Positions 18,082 through 25,471 of a stretch of DNA of 64,000 nucleotides are shown piece by piece. A program made the position numbers and the translations under genes. How positions within the stretch are numbered: position 1 is the first letter of the stretch; each line of letters begins with the position of its first letter. The notes beneath the pieces are model-generated. The model did no database searches. It saw nothing but the letters and a program-made list of their open reading frames with translations, and was not told the origin of the DNA. The DNA is taken from assembly GCA_028278405.1 (NCBI GenBank), contig JANQEK010000006.1:119555-183554 (forward strand). The letters run 5' to 3'. This DNA comes from Nitrospinaceae bacterium. GTDB lineage: Bacteria > Nitrospinota > Nitrospinia > Nitrospinales > Nitrospinaceae.

Positions 18082-18837
18082 ATGGCCACTGCCGTTAAAA
18101 AAAAGGTTGCTGAAGATTTACCGGAAAAGGTGCATGTCTGGCCCTATCTGGTGCGCCTAGAATTTTTGTGTTCGCTGATTGTCATTGTCGGTCTGACGGT
18201 GTGGTCCATTGTGATCGATGCTCCTCTGGAAGAAGCGGCAAATCCCACCAAAACTCCCAATCCCTCCAAAGCCCCCTGGTACTTTTTGGGCCTTCAGGAC
18301 ATTCTGGTCTACTTTGATCCCTGGTTTGCCGGAGTTATTGCACCGGTATTGATCATTGTCGGGTTGATGCTGATACCCTATCTGGATGTCAATCCCAAAG
18401 GAAACGGATACTACACGTATACCGAGCGGAAATTCGCCATCTGGGTTTATTCGTTTGGATTTATCATTTTGTGGATCGCTCTCATTATCATGGGCGTGTT
18501 CCTGCGTGGACCTGGTTGGAATCTGTTCATGCCCTGGCAATACTGGGACCCCCATAAGGTCGTTGCGTTGGTCAATGTCGATCTGCCTTATGCCTTCGGA
18601 TTTCGTGATTACTGGAATTCCGCCATATTTGGTGGAGTTGTGGTGGCGGGATACTTTGCCTTGGGAACCGCTGCGTATATTTTCATGGAACGCAAAGCCA
18701 TCAAGAACGTGGGAATTCTTCGCATGCTATTGAAGATCAATTTACTGCTGATCATGCTGGGAATTGTCATCAAAATCGTTCTCAGGCTGGCATTTAATAT
18801 CAAATATATAATGGTCACACCCTGGTTTAATATCTAA
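18082..18837 (+). CDS. cytochrome b subunit IV-like protein (C-terminal half of split cytochrome b)
   Basis: A 251-residue membrane protein completing the split cytochrome b. It corresponds to subunit IV of b6f, with extra helices at its C-terminus (roughly five or six membrane segments). The quinol-site PEWY motif is replaced by APWY in KAPWYFLGLQDIL, so the glutamate thought to accept a proton at the Qo site is a proline. Variants of this kind are known in menaquinol-oxidising complexes. It lies 43 bases after the b6-like gene and 13 bases before the octaheme cytochrome gene. Confidence 0.9.
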   Translation: MATAVKKKVAEDLPEKVHVWPYLVRLEFLCSLIVIVGLTVWSIVIDAPLEEAANPTKTPNPSKAPWYFLGLQDILVYFDPWFAGVIAPVLIIVGLMLIPYLDVNPKGNGYYTYTERKFAIWVYSFGFIILWIALIIMGVFLRGPGWNLFMPWQYWDPHKVVALVNVDLPYAFGFRDYWNSAIFGGVVVAGYFALGTAAYIFMERKAIKNVGILRMLLKINLLLIMLGIVIKIVLRLAFNIKYIMVTPWFNI

Positions 18838-18850
18838 TCCTTAAAGTCAC

Positions 18851-21535
18851 ATGACAGACGAGCCAAATCGAAAAGAAGGGGAATTTGACGAAACTACTTC
18901 GTATAGTTTCCTTTATTTCCTGGTAGCTGGAGCCACCCTGTTTGTCACCCTGTGGGCTTTCTGGGATGACGAATATACCCGCCGCGGCTATAAAGAATTC
19001 CAGGACGTTTACTTTAAAGAACAATACAACCGTACAGAAAAGCAATACGAGGAAATTAACAAAAAAATTCAGACCAAAGAACAAGAGATCCTGGCGGCCA
19101 TTGCCTCGGAAGAGCAGAAGTTAAGTGCCAGTGATGAATACGAGGATCTTGCGGACGCCGCTCTGGAAGCGCAAATCCATTTGGATGAAGTGACAGAGGA
19201 GCAGAAATTCGCCAAGAGCCGGTTGGACGAGTATTATTACTATTACAAAAAAGCCATGCACGAAGGCAAAAACTTCGAAGTTCAGCTGGCCAAAGTGCAC
19301 GATACCGAAAAAGAAATTGAGAACTATGATCCGGTTATCGCTGATGCAGTGCGTAAAAGGGATGAGGCGGAGGAAAAACTTCTTAAATATAAAGCAAAAA
19401 AAGAAAACCTAGAAAAGGAATACGGCAAACTGATCGGCGAAAAGCAAATCCTCGAAGGAAGGATGGATTATTATAAGCCATTACCTTTTTTCTGGCGGGC
19501 CGCAGAAATTTTGCAAACCGTAATTCCATCCTACGGTAAAAACAATTTTCAGGAGATCACTTACAAAGTTGATCGGTGTCAAACCTGCCATATCGCATAC
19601 GACGACCCCTATTATGAAAAATTTGAGGAGCCTCTCAAATCTCATCCGGACCCTGAAATCTATATCAAAAAACACGATCCTACGGTAACGGGTTGTACCT
19701 GGTGCCATAAAGGACAGGGAACCGCTACGGCACCGACTGAGCATGCCCATGGGTCCCACCATGAAATGGACCAGTCTACTGGAATCAACGAACCTATTCT
19801 TCTGGGTAATTTGATGCAGGCTAATTGCCGGAATTGTCACGCTGCCCAAGTAGAGTTGGAGGGAGCACCGATCCTGTCTCAGGGCAAAAAGCTGTTCATC
19901 AAGCTAGGTTGTCACGGGTGTCATCTGGTGGATGGCTACCAGAAAGAGCGTAAGGTGGGTCCCAGCTTGCGACGCATTGCCTCCAAGGTGGACCCGAGCT
20001 GGCTGGTTCGCTGGGTCAAAAAGCCGAAGAATTACCTGCCCAAAACACGTATGCCATTCTTCAATTTGAGTGACGAGCATACCCTGGCGATTTCCGCTTA
20101 TCTTTGGGATGTTTCTGAAAAAGATTACCAGGTTGCTGAAAAGTACCATGGGGGCGATCCCGGGAAAGGCAAAAAACTCTTTGAAACCGTAGGATGCCAG
20201 GCTTGTCACAAAGTGAATGGCAACGGCGAATTGTTCGGTCCCAATTTAACCCGCATCGGTCAGAAGGTAAATCCGGATTGGCTGGTCAGCTGGATTAAAA
20301 ATCCGGATGAATACAATCATGACAGCATCATGCCGAACTTGCGGTTAACGCTGGAACAAGCTTCGGATATCGCTGCATACCTGTTGCAATTCGATCAGAT
20401 GCGTCCACAGGAAGGGGTGGAAGAGCAGCTTAGCAATCCCGAACTGATCAAACTGGGTGAACGACTGGTCAGGCGTAGAGGGTGTTTCGCTTGCCACGAT
20501 ATCAAGGGAATGGAAAAGGAAGGCCGGATTGCCCCGGAGTTGACCGCTTTCGGTAACAAACAGGTCCGGGAGCTGGAATTCGGTGACTCCCACATTCCAC
20601 ACACGTGGGAATCCTGGGCGCGCACCAAACTGAAAAATCCCAACGCCTACCGGACCGAGCGAATTCTGGATAAGATGCCTAACTTCGAATTAGAACCGGA
20701 CGAAGTTGAAGCTTTGCTGGTCCTGCTTAAAGGGTTCAATGGCATCAATATTCCTCAGCAATATCAGAAAAACTACACTGAGAAGGAATTAGTTATTGAA
20801 AAAGGTCGGCGCCTGATCATGCGCTATAACTGCAGAGGGTGCCATGTGGTCGAGCGCACTGGCGGACATATCCAGGAGTTTCTTTCTTCAAAACCCCAGT
20901 ATCCGCCTCCCTTGGAAATGGGGACTTACCATGTGGGTGAGAGGCTCAAAGGTTCCTGGTTATTCTCATTCTTGAAGAAGCCAACGCCGGTCCGAACGTG
21001 GATGAAAGTCAGGATGCCTACATTCTCCTTTACCGACAAGGAAGTTCGGGATTTGACCGCTTACTTTGAGGCCATGTCTCCGAATGAAAATCCCTATGAA
21101 AAGGGAGTGCACGTCGGCAAGAGTAAGGACAGTATTCAAACCGGGGTCAAGATCGTCAATTATATGGATTGTGGCAAATGTCATGACGATGGCGCGAAGG
21201 GAATCGATTTTTCTGTGGCCGCACAGAGATTGAGGCAGGACTGGATTCCAAAATGGTTGAGAGATACAAGGGAGATGATCCCCTGGACTTTGATGCCGAG
21301 TCATTGGCCGAAAAAAGAGGGTCAATACGTCATTCCCACCAAGTTCAGCGATCTAAAGGAGCTTGAGGAGGGTAATATTGATTCCCATCTCCAGCATATC
21401 GGGGATTTGGTGCTTTCCTACAACACCGCTGAAGGTATTGATTTTGATGCTTCTTTGGGTGAGGGCGGTGATGATGAAGAAGGCGGAGACGAGGATAGCT
21501 CTGAGGATGAGGAAGAAGAAGACGAGGACGAATAG
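18851..21535 (+). CDS. membrane-anchored octaheme cytochrome c with coiled-coil stalk and acidic tail
   Basis: An 894-residue protein that would replace cytochrome c1 or f. One membrane helix at about residues 20-38 is followed by a long Glu/Lys-rich coiled coil (about 45-205). Eight CxxCH heme sites begin at residues 243, 282, 326, 354, 449, 545, 661 and 774. Several Met-Pro motifs (RMPFF, IMPNL, KMPNF, RMPTF, LMPSH) probably supply distal ligands of the later hemes, while the first three hemes sit in a His-rich region. The C-terminal 25 residues are almost all Asp, Glu and Gly. Cytochrome c1 normally has one heme and about 250 residues. The gene is the fourth of the Rieske/b operon. Heme count and context are direct observation; the electron route is inference. 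Confidence 0.9.
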   Translation: MTDEPNRKEGEFDETTSYSFLYFLVAGATLFVTLWAFWDDEYTRRGYKEFQDVYFKEQYNRTEKQYEEINKKIQTKEQEILAAIASEEQKLSASDEYEDLADAALEAQIHLDEVTEEQKFAKSRLDEYYYYYKKAMHEGKNFEVQLAKVHDTEKEIENYDPVIADAVRKRDEAEEKLLKYKAKKENLEKEYGKLIGEKQILEGRMDYYKPLPFFWRAAEILQTVIPSYGKNNFQEITYKVDRCQTCHIAYDDPYYEKFEEPLKSHPDPEIYIKKHDPTVTGCTWCHKGQGTATAPTEHAHGSHHEMDQSTGINEPILLGNLMQANCRNCHAAQVELEGAPILSQGKKLFIKLGCHGCHLVDGYQKERKVGPSLRRIASKVDPSWLVRWVKKPKNYLPKTRMPFFNLSDEHTLAISAYLWDVSEKDYQVAEKYHGGDPGKGKKLFETVGCQACHKVNGNGELFGPNLTRIGQKVNPDWLVSWIKNPDEYNHDSIMPNLRLTLEQASDIAAYLLQFDQMRPQEGVEEQLSNPELIKLGERLVRRRGCFACHDIKGMEKEGRIAPELTAFGNKQVRELEFGDSHIPHTWESWARTKLKNPNAYRTERILDKMPNFELEPDEVEALLVLLKGFNGINIPQQYQKNYTEKELVIEKGRRLIMRYNCRGCHVVERTGGHIQEFLSSKPQYPPPLEMGTYHVGERLKGSWLFSFLKKPTPVRTWMKVRMPTFSFTDKEVRDLTAYFEAMSPNENPYEKGVHVGKSKDSIQTGVKIVNYMDCGKCHDDGAKGIDFSVAAQRLRQDWIPKWLRDTREMIPWTLMPSHWPKKEGQYVIPTKFSDLKELEEGNIDSHLQHIGDLVLSYNTAEGIDFDASLGEGGDDEEGGDEDSSEDEEEEDEDE

Positions 21536-21611
21536 AATTTGGCAGTAGCTGAGAGCGCCAGAAATGGTGTAAAGTACAACAAGAAAGATTTTAATTTATA
21601 AGGAATTGAAC

Positions 21612-21794
21612 ATGGAAAACTCAGGACTGGAAAACTTTCTTATTATTGCGCTGAAGCCTGACAATATGCCGATCGGTGCCATGTTGGGGATTGTAGCGTT
21701 CTGGTTTTGGGTGGCAATCGTTCAAATGGTCAAGCATGACCGTCTGATCAAATCCGGTAAAAAAGATAAAGTTTACGATGAAATGATAAAATAA
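21612..21794 (+). CDS. 60-residue single-helix membrane protein, probable small subunit of the quinol oxidoreductase
   Basis: A short protein with one membrane helix (about residues 18-38, PIGAMLGIVAFWFWVAIVQM) and a Lys/Asp-rich tail. ATG 21612 has AGGA at 21601-21604; a TTG two codons upstream is less likely. It sits between the octaheme cytochrome and a membrane-anchored protein whose GTG start directly abuts its TAA. Small single-helix subunits are common in bc1 and b6f complexes, so it is probably structural. I cannot assign it to a named family. Confidence 0.7.
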   Translation: MENSGLENFLIIALKPDNMPIGAMLGIVAFWFWVAIVQMVKHDRLIKSGKKDKVYDEMIK

Positions 21795-22289
21795 GTGTCT
21801 CTTTTTATTATTGCATTTATTGCCTTCATCATTGGGATCATCCTGATCCTCCTCTTAAAGAACGTCTCCCCGCCACCTCCTCAAGAACAAATTCATTTTG
21901 ACAATCCTGACGATAAGCCTGTCTATTTGTTGGACCGCGAAGCGTTCAAGGAAAAATGTCTGGAATTCCTCGGCAAATTCAATCTCGAGTACAAACATTC
22001 TGTCTGGGCCAACGATCAGGAACTGGAAATCGATATGCTGGATGAAACGCCGGTCGTGGGTGGTAAATATCTGGCGCTGTGTATTTTTGAGCCGCTTCAT
22101 CAGCAGGTCGATCTTTTTAAAGTGAAGGGTTTTATCGATACTGTGAAAGGAGAGGGTGCTGCGCGAGGTATTATGATCACCACCGGATACTTTACCAATG
22201 ACGCCGAGAAAGCTCTGGACGATGATCCTGTCGAACTGGTCAATGTTGTTTCCTTTCTGAACTATTTGAAAAAATTTGATATTTATTGA
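21795..22289 (+). CDS. membrane-anchored protein with degenerate Mrr-like (restriction endonuclease-fold) domain
   Basis: A 164-residue protein starting at GTG 21795, immediately after the previous stop, so translation is coupled. An N-terminal membrane helix (residues 2-22) is followed by a Pro-rich hinge and a soluble domain. The C-terminal part (RGIMITTGYFTNDAEKAL, then VELVNVVSFLNYL) resembles the end of Mrr-type restriction endonuclease domains. The expected Asp...(Glu/Gln)-x-Lys catalytic strand appears lost (CIFEP), so nuclease activity is unlikely. It could be an accessory or assembly factor of the respiratory complex encoded upstream. Fold assignment is tentative. Confidence 0.6.
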   Translation: MSLFIIAFIAFIIGIILILLLKNVSPPPPQEQIHFDNPDDKPVYLLDREAFKEKCLEFLGKFNLEYKHSVWANDQELEIDMLDETPVVGGKYLALCIFEPLHQQVDLFKVKGFIDTVKGEGAARGIMITTGYFTNDAEKALDDDPVELVNVVSFLNYLKKFDIY

Positions 22290-22334
22290 ATTCTTCCTTC
22301 CTGCATCCCTTATTTCCTCCTGCCCCCTTTGTGA

Positions 22335-22340
22335 TATACT
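22335..22340 (+). promoter_or_regulatory. extended -10 box close to metF start
   Basis: TGATATACT gives an extended -10 (TG at 22332-22333, TATACT at 22335-22340), nine bases before the metF ATG, with no Shine-Dalgarno between them. Transcription would begin within a few bases of the start codon. Confidence 0.4.
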
Positions 22341-22349
22341 GATAACCTT

Positions 22350-23234
22350 ATGAAAATTAAGGCTATATTAGAAAAGGTCCGTCCGTCATTTTCCTTTGAG
22401 TTTTTTCCTCCCAAAAATAGTGAGGGGTTCGAGCAACTGTTTACCACTATTGGGCATTTGGAATCGTGCCAGCCCACGTATGTTTCCGTCACCTTTGGTG
22501 CGGGCGGGAGTACCCGTACCAAAACGATCGATTTGGTGGGCCGCATCAAAAATGAAATCGGGCTGGAATCGATGGCGCATTTAACCTGCGTGGGGAGCAG
22601 CAAGGGAGAGCTTCGCTCAATCCTGGACACGCTTCAGGAAAAGGGAATCCAGAATATTTTGGCTTTAAGAGGAGACCCTCCTCAGGGTCAGGAGACATTT
22701 GTCAAGCCGGAGAACGGATTCGCCTACGCCAATGAACTGGTTGAATTCATTCGCAAGCACTATGACTTTTGTGTTGGGGTAGCAGGATATCCGGAAGGTC
22801 ATATTGAGTGCCTGGATAAAAAAAAGGACTTGGATAATCTGAAAAGAAAAGTCGATGCCGGTGCAGACTTTATCGTCACACAATTATTTTTCGATAACCG
22901 TTTTTATTTTGAGTTTGTAGAACAGGCACGAAATATTGGGATTGAGATTCCCATCATTCCGGGAATCATGCCTATTCTGAATGTTAAACAGACTCAACGA
23001 TTTACAAAGATGTGCGGGTCTACGATACCGGAAGCACTGATGAAGCAGCTCGAATCATTTCAGGAAGAGCCCGAAGCGGTTCGCAAAATTGGTATCGAGC
23101 ACGCCACACTCCAGTGTGAGTTGTTACTTCAAGAAGAGGCTCCCGGTATTCATTTTTATACGTTGAATCGATCGAACGCCACATTGAAAATTCTTGAAAG
23201 CTTGAGAAACCTTTCTGATAAAATCGACAACTGA
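22350..23234 (+). CDS. metF: 5,10-methylenetetrahydrofolate reductase
   Basis: A 294-residue flavin-dependent TIM barrel that reduces methylene-THF to methyl-THF for methionine synthesis. It has FSFEFFPPK at the N-terminus with the catalytic Glu, VSVTFGAGGS, HLTCVGSSKGELR, LALRGDPP, VGVAGYPEGH and GADFIVTQLFFDNRFY. Length and motif order are typical. It starts its own transcription unit, possibly with little or no leader. The next gene follows 21 bases later. Confidence 0.95.
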   Translation: MKIKAILEKVRPSFSFEFFPPKNSEGFEQLFTTIGHLESCQPTYVSVTFGAGGSTRTKTIDLVGRIKNEIGLESMAHLTCVGSSKGELRSILDTLQEKGIQNILALRGDPPQGQETFVKPENGFAYANELVEFIRKHYDFCVGVAGYPEGHIECLDKKKDLDNLKRKVDAGADFIVTQLFFDNRFYFEFVEQARNIGIEIPIIPGIMPILNVKQTQRFTKMCGSTIPEALMKQLESFQEEPEAVRKIGIEHATLQCELLLQEEAPGIHFYTLNRSNATLKILESLRNLSDKIDN

Positions 23235-23255
23235 TAATCGAACTTTCATCCGTTT

Positions 23256-24020
23256 ATGCAAAGACTACTTGCGGCTCTGCTGATAGCGATGTCCGGAGCG
23301 GTTTCCGTTGCGGCTCAACAAGGATCCATACGATCTGCCGGGAGCGATTCGATCAGCCGGAATATGGTTCTGATTCCTGCCGGAAAATTTCAGAGAGGCT
23401 GTGATTTATTGGGACCGGAGCATGGGGCTCCGGCACATCCGGTTTATCTGGATGCTTTTATGATCGATATTTATGAAGTGACCAATGAACGTTTGGAAAA
23501 AGTTTTTCCTGATCATAAGTTGCGTCGGAGTATGTCCTCAAGCTGTGATAATTGTCCGGTTACTAAGATAACCTGGTACGAAGCAGCGGACTATTGTCAC
23601 CTGATCGGCAAAGCCCTTCCGAGTGAAGCACAATGGGAGAAAGCTGCGGGTGCTAAAAACGGATGTGAGTTTCCCTGGGGCCCGGATTTCGATCCAAAAA
23701 AAAATCAGGCCCGGGGTGGTTTGGAATTGAGGGACAAGACTAGCCCGGTCGGCAGCTATCCGCCCAACAAGTTTGGAATTTACGATATGGGAGGCAATGT
23801 CTGGGAGTGGGTTACCGACTGGTATTCACCCCATTATTATTTTTTGGAGCCGCTCTACAATCCCCGGGGACCGTCACGGGGAGTGATGAAAGTTCGACGT
23901 GGTGGGGCCTGGTCGGACAGTATCAAAGCCATGAAAGCGGGATACAGGGACTGGAGTTATCCCTTTTCAAGAAGTTACAGTGATATTGGTTTTCGTTGTG
24001 CCATCAATCTGAAGCGATAA
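23256..24020 (+). CDS. exported formylglycine-generating-enzyme-like (SUMF1 family) protein
   Basis: A 254-residue protein with a signal peptide (residues 1-21, cut after VAAQ or nearby). A SUMF1/C-type-lectin-like domain follows: MVLIPAGKFQRG, DAFMIDIYEVTN, ITWYEAADYCHLIGKALPSEAQWEKAA, YDMGGNVWEWVTDWY, VRRGGAW and IGFRCA. True formylglycine generators carry a conserved active-site cysteine pair near the C-terminus that I do not see, so it is probably a binding or structural member. Its stop overlaps the ATG of the leucine-rich repeat gene (TAATG). A related gene is at 29360. Confidence 0.82.
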   Translation: MQRLLAALLIAMSGAVSVAAQQGSIRSAGSDSISRNMVLIPAGKFQRGCDLLGPEHGAPAHPVYLDAFMIDIYEVTNERLEKVFPDHKLRRSMSSSCDNCPVTKITWYEAADYCHLIGKALPSEAQWEKAAGAKNGCEFPWGPDFDPKKNQARGGLELRDKTSPVGSYPPNKFGIYDMGGNVWEWVTDWYSPHYYFLEPLYNPRGPSRGVMKVRRGGAWSDSIKAMKAGYRDWSYPFSRSYSDIGFRCAINLKR

Positions 24021-24751
24021 TGATTACGCCAACTAAAATAGAATATATCAATCGTCTTGTGGCGGAATGTCTCTCGGAGGAGGGAGATTCGCTGGAGATG
24101 AAAGGCCGGTTTATCGGTGACGAGGGTTTAGAGGCCCTCATGCAAGCGGATAAGCTGGAAGATATTGAAAATCTGGATCTCTCCAAGAATAAAATCACCC
24201 ACCGGGGAATTCCGCACTTGATCCATTCGCAACGATTGGTCAAACTCAAACGGCTGTATCTGGGGGAAAACCAGATCGGAGATAGAGGTGCCGTTCCCTT
24301 ATCACAAGCTTCATTCATTCCCAATTTGGTTCATTTGGATGTCAGATTCAACAATATCGGAGCGGATGGTGGGATGGCTCTGGCACAGGGGCCTTTTAAA
24401 AAGATCCAGGTATTCATTGTTCAGGATAACGCGATTGGCGACGAAGCGTTGAAAGCCATGGCCATAAATCCCGGATTCATGCATGTCCGAAAGTTGAATA
24501 TTTACCGGGCAGGGATTACCGACAAGGGAATCAAAACACTGGCTAAGTCGAAGGTTTTTAAAAAGCTGAAGCATCTCAACCTCGCGCGTAATATTCTGCG
24601 CGTCGATGCCGCGTTGGCTCTGGCCAACACAAAAACTCTCCTGAATATTGAAACACTTTTAATGTTCGATACGTTTATCGGCGATCAGGGAGTGGATGCC
24701 CTCCTCAAATCCGAAGGACTTTCCAAACTTAAAACACTGCGGTTGACTTAA
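24020..24751 (+). CDS. leucine-rich repeat protein (ribonuclease-inhibitor type)
   Basis: A 243-residue protein made of about seven repeats of the ribonuclease-inhibitor kind, each roughly 26-28 residues with LxxLxLxxNxIxDxG cores (LDLSKNKITHRG, LYLGENQIGDRG, LDVRFNNIGADG, LNIYRAGITDKG, LNLARNILRVDA). It has no signal peptide. ATG 24020 overlaps the stop of the preceding SUMF1-like gene, so the two are co-translated. Such repeats form protein-binding solenoids; the partner is unknown. A second, longer relative is at 45647. Confidence 0.8.
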   Translation: MITPTKIEYINRLVAECLSEEGDSLEMKGRFIGDEGLEALMQADKLEDIENLDLSKNKITHRGIPHLIHSQRLVKLKRLYLGENQIGDRGAVPLSQASFIPNLVHLDVRFNNIGADGGMALAQGPFKKIQVFIVQDNAIGDEALKAMAINPGFMHVRKLNIYRAGITDKGIKTLAKSKVFKKLKHLNLARNILRVDAALALANTKTLLNIETLLMFDTFIGDQGVDALLKSEGLSKLKTLRLT

Positions 24752-24772
24752 CCTTGTTTCGGTATAGGTAGA

Positions 24773-25471
24773 TTATCGGGAGTATCGTTCTTCGAGCCAG
24801 GGATCGGCAGTATTGGAGTAGCCCCGTTGTTCCCAGAAGCCGAGTTCGTCCTTCTCACGGAAGACAATTTCACCGATCCATTTGGCTCCTTTCCACGCGT
24901 ACAACTGTGGGGTGATCATACGCAGCGGACCGCCATGTTCTTTTGTAAGGGGCTTGCCTTCCCATTGGTGCACCAGCAAAACGTCATACTTCATGGCTTC
25001 TTCCAAGGGTAGGTTGGTCGAATAGCCATCGTACGCCTTGATATAGACGAACTTTGCCTCGGGTTGAACCACGCAGTAATTGGCTATCTCTGAAAATCGG
25101 ACACCCACCCAGTGATTGTCCATTCGACTCCATGTGGTGACGCAATGAAAGTCAGAAACATCCTCGATTTGAGGAAATTTCATAAATTGCTCCCAATTGA
25201 ACATTTCCGGATTCTCAACCAGGCCGGAAACCGTCAGGCTCCAGTCGTTTAAAGGGATTTCCGGTTGAACTCCCAGGTCCAACACGGGCCATTTCTCAGT
25301 GACATTTTGACCGGGAGGAATTTTGGGCATGCCGTCCCTGTTTGGCGGACCCTCCCCCATGGGCATGTCCCCGTCCCATGACTTCTTTTGAGCCAATGAT
25401 TTCTTGTATTGAATCATGGCCTCGCGGGATTTTATCCGTTTGGTATCGGGGTTGGGTTTTGGAATATTCAT
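24773..25471 (-). CDS. sulfite-oxidase-fold molybdopterin oxidoreductase
   Basis: A 232-residue protein with the oxidoreductase molybdopterin-binding domain. The molybdenum-ligating Cys lies in the DFHCVTTWSRMDN segment; LTVSGLVENP, HGGPLRMITPQLYAWKGAKWI and a C-terminal WEQRGYSNTADPW region are typical. Unlike MsrP/YedY it has no evident Tat or Sec signal, so it appears cytoplasmic. Its 5' end overlaps the 3' end of the pgk gene by four bases (ATGA), so both are read from one message. The substrate is unknown. Confidence 0.85.
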   Translation of the reverse strand: MNIPKPNPDTKRIKSREAMIQYKKSLAQKKSWDGDMPMGEGPPNRDGMPKIPPGQNVTEKWPVLDLGVQPEIPLNDWSLTVSGLVENPEMFNWEQFMKFPQIEDVSDFHCVTTWSRMDNHWVGVRFSEIANYCVVQPEAKFVYIKAYDGYSTNLPLEEAMKYDVLLVHQWEGKPLTKEHGGPLRMITPQLYAWKGAKWIGEIVFREKDELGFWEQRGYSNTADPWLEERYSR

